Below, piece after piece: positions 27,701 to 39,700 of a stretch of DNA of 64,000 bases (position 1 is the stretch's first letter; each line of letters starts with the position of its first letter). The position numbers were made by a program, and so were the translations under genes. The DNA is taken from NCBI GenBank assembly GCA_958510825.1, contig OY294048.1:18555589-18619588 (forward strand), written 5' to 3'. Below the pieces are notes generated by a model. It did no database searches and was not told the DNA's origin. It saw only the letters and a program-made list of their open reading frames with translations. The stretch is from Brachypterus glaber (taxonomy: Eukaryota > Arthropoda > Insecta > Coleoptera > Kateretidae).

Positions 27701-30700
27701 TTATGTATTATATTATATTATATTTATTAGTAATATAATTATAATTTTACTTACATATATGTTTAAAAACCAAACCAAACATTTTAGTTATATTAAAATT
27801 TTGTTAATTCTGCAATTATTAAACTTAATTAAACAAATTGGTAATATAATATATTAAACTTGGCGTAGCTAACGAAAAAGTATTATAAAAAATAACGTAT
27901 TTTTATAATTTAAAATTAGACTCGGAATTTGGTTTGCGCGTTAAATATTTTCGCGGCTATTACTTTCGCTATATATTTTTCGCGGTAATTGCATTTCGCT
28001 ATTTAAACTTTTCGTGGTAATAGTTTTCGCTATTTTTATTTCGCTTTAATATTTTTTCGCGTTAAATTTTTATCGCTGTTAATCCTTTGCGCGGAAAAAA
28101 ACATTTCGCGTTAATTTTTTCGACGAAATATTTTCGCGATAATTGTTTTCGCGGTAATTTAATCGAAGAAGGCTCCCGTTCCAAGGAATTCCTATATTGA
28201 AATTGCAGTAACTGCACACGGGCTGATATTTTAACCCCTTCTGCTCCATTGTATCCACGTATGGATATCCTTAGGTATAGCAGAATATACCACAATATTC
28301 ACAATAGGATATTCGTATACGGGATAAGGGCGCATGGGTTTTAGTGGTATTAAACATATTACTTTTATTTAGGGCTTTGTAGGAGCTCAAATGTCCCTTC
28401 ACGGCTATATACCTTTGTTCCTTTCCCCTCCATGATATCCAGGTATGGATATTTTTGGGTATAGCTAAATACACCACAATATCCACAGTTGGATATTCGT
28501 ATATGGGATATTAACCCTTATAGGGCTCATAGTGTTCTATAGGCTGGTTTGCATTCCTCGCATTCTTTACAGGTGACAATTGGAAAACTCAGACAGTATA
28601 TACTTTTATTTATGAATCCTGTGAAGTTTTGATAAAGTTTTAATAACATCCAGTTATGGTTATTTTGGAATACACATTATATCCAAGGGTGGATATTTTG
28701 GTATATACATTATATCCAAGGGTGGATATTCTGGTAAATACTCAAAATTGTTAAACAAATTTATGCTCATTATTACATATTTGGGGTAAAAATATAAATA
28801 TTACTTTTATTCTAGAGTATACCTTTCTGATATTAATTTTTTCAAAAAAAAATTAAAAAACCTATACTTCGAAAAACCGCCTAGGCGCACCTGGAGGGGA
28901 AGGGGTTAAATGGCAGTAGTGGATTTAAATACACCCGGTATATGGAAAATTTTCCATATAAAACGGTGAGGAAATCTTCCCGCAGATTGTCCCATATATG
29001 GCACGCAAGTCTTATAATTTTTGTGCTAGAGCTTAACAAAAAAAATATTAATTGGATCTTTTAACTCGCAAAAGAAACAAGATTTTTAAATCGAACATGA
29101 AATAAATAAAATTAATTAAATCTTAATTTTAAAAGCCAGTGGCATCCCAAAAAGAGATTATTTTTTTATGTTTAATTTTTACTCAACTGCAGGTACACCA
29201 CTGGCTCTTCTAAGAGTTTAATAGAGTTTAATATTTTGTGCAATATTGCGATCTTTTATTTTTCGAATTTTAGATCAAGTCCAATACAATCCAATCCAAT
29301 CCAATCTAAAAAAAAATGATTGCATTTTTTTGCATGCAGGTCTGAAATGCTTTTAAGCATTTTAGGCATTTTTAAAAAGAGATGAGTCGTATCCTATTTT
29401 ATGCAGTGCGAACATTTCAATCTGTCATGTCACAGATAAGTTACATAAAAAAAAAACTTTTATATCTACAAATTATACGTGACTGAATTTCCATTAAAAG
29501 TTTTCACAAATATCCAAATTTATCAAATGTACATTTCAATTTTCTAAAGCCCTTAACAGAACTATACCTCTAAAAGTTTTGCTATAAAACTAAATTAACC
29601 AAAATAATAAACAGGAAAGCTCTAAAATTTCCACAACAAAATAATCTACAGTTATATTAAAATCTTTAGATTTCTTAACGCCTTACTAAATTTAAAAGTA
29701 AGCTATTATATGTATTAGGCTGGATTAATTAAACATTGCGGAAAATTTAATGCAATATAGAATTTTCAAAATTAATAAATTTGATAACTCTGCAAAATAA
29801 TAATTTTTCTAGAAAGGGCAACAGCTCGTTTAAATTTCTACATAAAATGCAGAATAAAATCAGTTGGTACATAAACAAAATAAACACAAATTTTAGTGAA
29901 GTATAAAATAATTAGCCTTAGAAAGTTTAACGTTTTGGTTAAAATGTTTAAATTAAATTGTACTTAATACTTCAATGCGCAACATAATCAAATTTTGTAA
30001 AAACATAAAATATGAAGGTACTTTACTTCTATATTACCACAAAAATATTAAAAATAATCTAACTGATAAGCATTCGGGCATGTTTTTAATATAAAAATAA
30101 ACTTTTAACTTAATTAACTTTGTTTTAAAAAACGAAAGAAGGAATTCCTAATTTCCGGAAACTAGACAAGAAAGTTAAGAGAAAAAAAAAATGTTTTTAT
30201 TAAAACATAGTCCAGCTGAACATGTTTCGCAAAAAATGTTAAGCAGGCCACTCACTAGGGAGCATGTTGGGCAACATGCTCGTCAACATGCTTGTCAACA
30301 AACCCCACCGAGCTCACATATCAGAAATCATGTTGGGCAACTTCAGTTAACAAAACACAACGTAAACGAGTGGGTTAATATGAAAGTGCTGTCAAAGCAA
30401 AAAATGTGGCAATTGCAATAGGCTTGACAATAGGCACAGAAAATAAGAGAAAGAAAAGAAGAGTATGTGTAAAAGAATGGCTTTTCGATCTCGCCCTAGG
30501 AGCCTGCAACATAGCAGCCTGTTGACGAACCAACACACACATTTGGCAACTTTTTGACGACAATTTCGTTCGCCAACATGTTGCCCAAAATGCTCCCAAA
30601 TGAGTGGCCTGCTTTAAGAAGTCTATTCTCCGCATTTAGGAAATTTAAAGCAGACACGCTTTGTAGGCATCCAGACTGGGCAATGAGAACTTGCGTCTTT

Positions 30701-33700
30701 TCTATAGCGAGGTTATAACCTTTTGGGAGGAATAAAAAAATTGTGAGACTGCTTTTTTCTTTAAGCTGTTTTCTTAATTAAAGCTTAGCGTAAAAATTCA
30801 TTAAAATAATAGAAAATTTGTTGCTATCCATATGTTTTTCATACAAATACTCATAAACATGTTAAGGTTTTAAAATAGTATATTCCATAACTAGTATGGA
30901 ATAGAGCGGAAAGTTTGTCATACGAGCCGGCATGCGAGTATGACGGTCCCGCGAGCGCGGAATGACTATTCCATACGTGTTGTAGTCTATACTTTTTCTT
31001 CGACTGCAAATATGAAATACTGTATGGCTTTAAACTGAGGACCAGGTTAAAAACAATGTTTTTTTGACTCGACATTGCAAATGCAACAAAACACATATTT
31101 TTAAATAAAGCAATTAATGTTATTTAATAATTTTATCAAATTAATACTTAAAAAAGATTTTTATTTAATTTTTGAAGGTTATGTCAGATTGTTGTGACAG
31201 ATATCAGGTTTAAATATTTAACAATAGATGGAGCAGTTTTATTTTTTTAAACTAAATTGATAAAAAAATGGTCAAATATAAAGAAAAACTTATGTAATTT
31301 TAACGCAAAAATTTAAATTGCATTAAATTATTCAATATTTCATAGTAAAATAAATATATTTTTGCTATTTTGCTACAGTTTTCTTTACTTTTATAAACAA
31401 GAGATGGCACTACATGTGCTCATTCTAACACTTGATACGGAATATTCATACCGTATATAGAGTTAGAATGTATTCATTCTGTGTTTGAAAAGTGTGTGTA
31501 TTTGCTTACATTCTAAAGTAGTCGTAGAAAACCTATTTATTGTCCTATTAGAAAACATTGTTTTAATGTGGCGTATATGATATCTTACGTATATAAAAGT
31601 TAATAAGAAACTTATTTGATGGGATAGAAATACTACAGACCAGAAAAAAATGTGTACAAATCATCCATTAGTTTTGTATGCACTCTAAGGCCTCTAGACA
31701 AACAGTTTAAAAATATATATTATAGACATAATAAACATTTACTTTCGGGTTTAGACCATGTTAAAGAATTTTCACTTTCACTTCCACTTTGGAAAACAAA
31801 TCCATTAACACGGTCTAAACCGAAAGTTTTTTATATCCTAGTGGATAAAATCTAAAATGTTTTATAGACTTTTTTCCAAAAAATCAATCCGCAATAATAT
31901 GTAATGCTACGAATTCCATATGTAAAATTTAGCGGGTAGAAAATAAGTTGTTGAAAATGTTCACCAGCTATAAGTCTATATGTGTGGTATATTCTCTGCA
32001 TAATTTAGATGATTTTAAATTAATTTAATCCAATTTATGCAAACGAAGTTCCAACATGAAATTGTCATTATTCTCATGGTAGTTGTTTAGTTATAATTAC
32101 CATTTAGTTAATTTGAATTTAAGTTTGTATAATTTAATTTGCTTAGGCATGTAACTATAATTTTTGATTTAGATGCCGTTCCCGTTCTGTACAATCTTTT
32201 CACTACGGACGACCCTACTCAAATAGCCCTGTTTGCCGTTGACACCGACGTCCTAGCAAAATCTAAAAACTCTTAGCGTATCCATAATGCATTGCAGAAT
32301 TAAATGAACTTACTACACAAATAGTTTTCCAAATCAAAGTTAACGCCAATAAAACAAAATGCATCCTAAACTTTAGGAAAAAAAGGCCTAACCCCAACCC
32401 ATTCATATAAATAACCACTTGGTTTTAAGATATTAACTGGGAAAACCATGTTTTATACTCTATCCAAAAACCTTTCGTGGGATCAGCAAGTCAAAAATAC
32501 CATCCAAAATAGTCAACTCCACTCCCCCTAATCTTCATTCAAACTAATTTTTATTAAGACAAGTGAGCCATAGACACTAAGCCTTTCTCCAAAATATACC
32601 AAACAATGTGATTTTAATTTTACGTATCAAACTAACAAAATTGGAAAAATCTCGCGTTAGGCTAATTTTACGCCAAAGAACAAATGAAAAAACGTTGGCA
32701 TCTCCAATTTGATAATTATTGTTTGTCCTATTTTACATAAGTTCTATAAGAACTCGAATACTTTTTCGATTTATTTAACTAAGAAACTGACCAAAAAAAT
32801 TGGTTAGATACATTGTTAGTTTAGTATTACTTATTGCCAATAATAACAATAAGTTATTGCTTATTCCAACCTTTAATCATTTTATCTAGAAGCTAAATTA
32901 ATTTTATATTTTTTTTTTAAGAAAAAGGGTCTACAATAACTTTAAAAGATTAAATTTTATTACCATTAACATTATGTAAAATCTATACCGAATTTGGATG
33001 TTGAGGACGTAATCATTCCAAATGTATTGCAATGAGCAAGGAGTTCTTCACTTAGATATGAAGGATGTAAAGAAAAATAAGAAAATCGTAAAATTTTTAT
33101 GATATAACAAAAACATAAACAATACATTATCAAATTGGCTAAATTTAGTTTTTAATTTTTTAAAGATCAATGGAGTGCAACTGCCAAATACCTGGCTATT
33201 AGGGCATTGCACCAAACTTCTATCTCAGTTTTAGGTGCTTAACGTTTGTTCACCAGAGAATTGTGTCACCGTCACTGCGCAGGCTATACATCGCACTGCG
33301 GAAAAGTTTGAGTATGGCTTTACTTTACAGGGCAATAAGCCACCAAAAAGACAAAGAAACGGGCGAAGTAAGGAGAATATCGCAGCTGTAGCGGCCAGTA
33401 TTGCCGATTAGCCAAATTTGTCGATTTCACGATGATCGCAACAATTGGGGCTTTCTCAGATCAGCTTGGACTTTGTAAGGATGTAGGCCCAAATCCTTGA
33501 ACAAAATTCACCAAGTTGACTTCTAAGAAAGCCCAAATTGTTGCAATCATCCTGAAATCGACAATTGCTCATTGGCAATGGGTCATTGACAGTTGCTCAT
33601 TGGCAATACTGGCCGCTGCAGCTGCGATATTCTCCCCACTGAGCGCGTTTCGTTTCTTGTTGGTGACATATTGTCCTGTAAAGTAAACTCATGCCCAAAC

Positions 33701-36700
33701 TGTTCCACAGTGAGGCGTATAGCCTGCGCAGTGACGGCGACTCAATTCTCTGGTGAACAGAAGTTGAGCCCCCACAACTGAGCTTGAGCTTTGGTACTAT
33801 TTTTTAATAACTTCTAAGCGCCCGCCCCTGCAAACTATAATGAATATTTTGACACCTGGAAGCAAAAAATATATATCAGGAACCGAGCAATCTCTATTTA
33901 AAAACCTGCCACTCCTTTTGAAAGACCCCTTAGTTATAACAAATATGAATGTATGTAAAACAAGTCTGAAGGACCTCTGTCGATGGCTTTTTGGGTAACC
34001 AATAATATGTAAGAGGGAGGGGCTATAATTGTCTTCTCTACAGTGGTAAATATATTATTTTTTTCACTACTAGCGCATTTATTATTATTATTTAACATTT
34101 TTATATCAATAATTATCATAATAAACTTAAATGTTTGCTGGATCTTAATAATATTATTTCATTTATAATTAATATAATTATTTCATTTATAATATTTGCC
34201 ATGCTCATTTATTATCCAATGGCAGAATATTGTAGCATTTTGTCCTTTAAAAATTATAAGTAATGACATCTCTTTGAAGTTCAAGGAAAATCAAGTGGCA
34301 CATATCAACTGTTTATAAAATATACTCCTACTAGGAGAGAAAAAAATATTAATGCTATTAAGAAGATTAATTTCACAGTCTAAAAACATGATAAATAATG
34401 GTATGTTCTAAAGCTAGTAGTGAAAAAAGAACTTTATTATTATTATTGGAGTGAACCGACTTCGTCAAAACTTTTCTTTTTCCTTGTATTACGCGATAAC
34501 TTTAAACAATCAGAAATAGTTCTCCTGATCATTTTAAGTTATCTAGATATATTACCATTAAAATTAGGTAAAATCTTTGCTGAATTTAAATGCTGTAGAC
34601 ATAAGCATTACAAAATGATGAGCAAAGAAAAACTAGTATTTTTTTTCTAAGATTTTCCAAATATTTGTTTTGATTTTAAGAATTTTTTCGATAATATATT
34701 AATTTGTTTGATATAACAAAAATACAACTTACTTTGGCGCAATGTCGGAGCCTTGCTGCATCAGCGAACCAATGGTGAACCACAGTGAATTTAATAAGGT
34801 AAACTGGTTCTCAAGCATGTCCGGATCATTGTTGCATGGATGCGGGTTGTCCCATTCATAAGGGCTGAACCTGCAACCATATAACAGTGGCTATAACTAA
34901 AATCTAATTTGGCTTACTTTGGAAGGAAATCGCAGCCCTGTTGCATCAGTGAACCAATGGCAAACCACATGCAGTTTGGCAGAGTGAACTGATTCTCTAA
35001 ATGGTCAGGGTTCGGGTTGCATGGGTGTGGATTCTGCCATTCGTACGGTGTAAATCTAGAAATTAAGGTTAATAAAATAAAGAAAAACTCATTTTAGAGC
35101 ATAAAATTTAGTAAGTAAAATTTTACTTTACATATTGTGTTCATATTGAAATTTGACAAAAGTGCGCGACTTTATCTTAGTTTTTTAAAATAGTATCTTT
35201 AATCATCAAAGATAATATTTCTCCTTTTCTAACATTTAATTTTTTGATGTATTATCGTATTCCATTTTTATTTTTATAATTTAGAAAAACAAAATTGATT
35301 GCCAATTTGTTTTTTCGGAAAAAAAATAGAATTTAACTCTATAAAATTTTTTGATGTATTATCGTATTCCATTTTTATTTTTATAATTTAGAAAAACAAA
35401 ATTAATTGCCAATTTGTTTTTTCGGAAAAAAAATAGAATTTAACTCTATAAAATCTCTAAAAATAGGAAAAACGACACTTATGAATATGAGTCCAATATC
35501 AACGCTGCAGCTTATTTAAGATATCTGGCATAGTATACCCTTAGTAAAAATATCGTATATTCTCAAAAAAATTTAAAAAAAAAACTGTTGAAACCGGCTG
35601 AAATAAAAAAAAACTTTTAAATGCGGTGTCACTTGATATGAAATATTATGGTCTAATTTTAGTTTAGGCCTTATTTTAATTATTAGTCAATTTTTGACAC
35701 TTTAAGGTAAAGTCGCGCCCGTTAAACGTGATTTATTTTTGATAAACATTTATGGGAGGTCTATTGGGTCCCTATGGATCCCGAAATCGTTCGAGTTTAA
35801 AAATGACTGGGACATCCCAATTATTTGGAAATCTATTTCACAATCTTTATTATTAGATAACTATAGTATATTCAACTTCAAACTGCAGTAAGTGTAAACA
35901 AACGCACGTGAAAACAACGGATTTAGTGACAGGGTAGGACTCAAAACAAAATATTTCTATATAAGGGTCTATTGCAATACATCGTACGCTTCATCGCAAG
36001 TACTCACGTACTGACCTGTTTAATTTTCTACATCCCTACTCTCGCAACATTCGAGTGTTTTAACCAATGAAACCACGCGCCAGCTGCCGCGTGTGCGATT
36101 CTTTTATTTACCTCTACTGAATCTTGAAGTTAAATATACTATAGATAAAAAATAGATAAGAAAAAGAAAAATAGATCTATAGTATGTAAAGTTTGTTTAC
36201 GTCCAACATATCTAGTGTGACATATAAAATTTCCATGACTGGCATACAACATAAATATTATTATTTGGAGTGGGAAAAGAATATATTATTTTTGTGAATA
36301 AAAGTTTTATTTTAAAACCACAGTGGCTTTAGAACAATAAAACAAGTAGAATAAACACTCAAATTTATTATTATCTATGAAAAATATGTAATAAAAAAAG
36401 CCAACAACATTCTGTTGTAACCCAGTTTAAAAATTTTAATAATTAAAATTTTACGACGTTACTTTATTGGTTAACTTCAACATATCTCAGCTAGAAATAA
36501 AATTTTAAAAATACATTTACAGTAAAACTAAATAAATAACGTCGTGTTACTTTCTCAACATCGTATCTCCAATAAAATAATATTCAGTTCTTTGCACTAA
36601 TCCATTTTGTACATGATGACATAATTAATACAACTCCAACTAATTATTCCAATTAGTTTAATACGCTCTATTTATTAATTGTTATTAATTAGAGTTTATA

Positions 36701-39700
36701 AAAGTCATCAATCATTATAAGTCATCATTCATCATATACAAAATTGAGAGGAACCAAAAATTTGTTTTTTTTTTCAAGATACGAGGTTGAGAAAGTATCT
36801 CGAGGATATATTGTAAATATTGGCTTTATTCGTTGCATTTGCCAAGCTTTTATAACAAAGATGCTTTAAAAAATACCAATTCTTTTAGAATATGTGTATA
36901 AAGGTTTTAAAGGAGAAATTGTTTCTTTTACTCTTACGATTGAAAATGCTACCTATACATGGTGTATTTGGAATAGGGTCCGAAATTTTAAGGGGCGATT
37001 CTACATCAGAAAATATTCCTATATACATAAAAATCGGTTTTTATTTAATAAGTCGGGAACCCTTTGAGATATTGCATCGAGGTTTTGCACCTGAACTAAT
37101 TTTAATAAGGCCCATCCTCGTATGTTATTTTCATGTACTTATTTTAATCAAGGGCGTGCGAAACGGGGGGATCTTGCGAGTTTTTGTCACAAATTTTTTT
37201 CTGTGTAACTTTTTGGTAATGTTATTTCTGGTACTTGATTTCTCAGGTTAAAATACATAAAAAAGGTACTCTTGTTGTAACACTGAAGGACTAACCGTTA
37301 TCGAGAAAAATTAATTTAAAGGTGAAATTTCACGGTACAAGGACGAAAAATTAAATACTAAAATATTAAAACCGAAATTTCAATGATGTAGGGTATATGT
37401 ACATCAAAAACCTAGATAAAACCTCAATACACGTACTTCCAAAAATCAATCGTAAGGGAGCTATGTTCTCCTAAAAATGCACCATTTTTAAAGGGACATG
37501 GTAGCTTAAAAAGCGATTTTTCGACATACATGTATAGAAACTTTTGCTCCTAGTTTTTGACATAGAGTAACTCTGAGTCATTAAAATTTTGGTTTTCAAC
37601 ATTTTAGTATTTAATTTTTCCTCAACGAACCGTGAAATTTCACCTTAAAATTAATTTTTCTCGAAAAGGGTTAGTCCTACAGTGTTTGGACTTTGGACAG
37701 TATAGTACCTTTTTGTATTTTGACCTGAGGAATCATTTACCGAAAATAAAATTACAAAAAAGTTACACAGAAAAAAGTTTGTGAGCCCTGAGGTCCCCTG
37801 TTTCGAATGCCCCTGGTTAAAATAAGTACATGTAAATAACATACTAAGATGGATCTTATTAAAAAGTCAAAACCTCGTTGCTATATCTCAAAGAGTTATT
37901 AAATAAAAACCGAATTTTTTAGCCACATTCAAAGGGGCGTAGCTCCCTTACGACGCATTTTTAGACATGTTTATAGGAATTTTTTGTCATATTTTCTGTA
38001 GAATCACCCCTTAAAATTTCGGACCCTAATTCAAATACACCGTGTATATTATTTAAAATAGCTTTATGCTATCACTGCGCTTTTATTATGGCAGTCTTTT
38101 ACTTTAAAATAAAGCAAAGATTCTCTACTGGAGACAAAGAAAATTTATGGGATTCTATATCAGCGTGAATATGACACAAGGCTCTGTGTCACAAACAGCA
38201 TAGCAAATGTACATTTGAAATTTCTCTTGAGTTCTGTGATTAGATCACATTACACATGAAACGTAAATTGCTATCCTTTAACACTAAGGACCTTAAGTGC
38301 AAAAATAAGAAATGAAGCGTAAATGGGTTAAAGCAATTGACTTGATTTTTGCAAGAGGAAAAATAATTTGAATTATTTTTAGCAGGACGAAACTTAATTA
38401 AACTTTATTTTATTAAAACGTGCATTATAAGCTTTTTGGTGTCACTAAACAAGAATCTGGTATCAACATTTTAAAACTCAAAAGGGCAGATTTGATATAG
38501 TGACCAAGAATTTAAAAAAAATCCTTAAATTCTTGACAATAACTATAGCTTTTTTTACAAAATTAGGTACTAAAAGGTTTTTGGGGTCGCTTAAATTAAA
38601 TAAAATATGAATCCATATCACGGACGTAATTTAAAAAATTAGGGCTATTTTCGGTAACTCTTTTATTATTAATCGTCTAAATATTTATTCACAGGAAAAA
38701 TAATATTCAAATACCCATTAAAATGATTATTTGGCCAAAGATTTTAGACTAAAAAATTAATGAAATATTTTTATTATTTTGAAACGAGGGGCTGACCGCG
38801 TCTGAAATTTGTACAAAAGAGTTTCTTTTTGCAAAGAGTTCCTCAGAGTTCCTTCGGAGTTCCTCGGAGTTCCTTCGGAGTTCCTCCGGAGTTCCTCCGA
38901 GTGCCTCCGAGTTCTTCGGAGTTCCTCCGAGTTCCTTGGGAGTTCCTCCGAGTTCCTCCTGTGTTCCTTAAGAGTTCCTCTCTGGAAGGTGTAATTTTTG
39001 TCGGTCTATCGGTCGGTTGATCTGTCGGTCGGTCTGCCAGGGAAATCTTTTAGGCACAGGGTCCTAACCAGAAAAAATCTAAGGGGGCTGAGCCCCAGGG
39101 AGGCACCCTCAAAAAAAAAAGCTTTGTCCCTGACGGTTTCAACCAAAACTTGGCGACTCTACAAAAAAAAATGGCGCCCCAAAAATAAAATACCTTCATG
39201 AAAAAAAGCTTTGTCCCTGACGATTACTACCAAACTTGGCGCCTCTTCAAAGATTGATTGGAGCCCCAAAATTACCTTTAACATAAAAAGCTTTGTTCCT
39301 GACGGTATCAACCAAAACTTGGCGCCCCTACAAGAAAAAAATGGCGCCCAAAAAAATACCTTCATGAAAAAAGCTTTGTCCCTTTACTACCAAAATTGGC
39401 GCCCCTTCAAAGAAAAAATTAGCGCCTCAAAATTCCTTTAAGAAGAAAGCTTTGTCTCTGCTAGTTTCTACCCAAACATGGCCCCCTGCAAAAAAATAGA
39501 GTTCCTTTGGAGTTCCTCCGGAGTTCCTCCAAGTTCCTCAGATTTCCTTGAAGTTCCTTCTGAGTTCCTTTGGCTTGTGCAAAAGATTTCCTCGAGGCCA
39601 GCCCCTCGTTTTGAAATATGTAGGTATACCCCGATTTCATGCCGAATATAAAATCAGCGCGAGTAACAAATTGGATCAAGGAAGCTATGATTAGTGGTTT

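Noticed and set aside
30239..30617. piggyBac element with TTAA target
   Set aside because: TTAA is visible at both sides, but the inverted ends match best as AGCAGGCC with a 3-bp TTA target, which fits Harbinger-type elements better.
36892..37251. Plus-strand gene of 119 codons
   Set aside because: It starts outside and runs into the inverted arm of a mobile element; the mirrored arm at 37651 gives a similar peptide on the minus strand.
38809..39020. Repetitive frames rich in SSEFL and VPPEF
   Set aside because: Simple translation of the GAGTTCC minisatellite.
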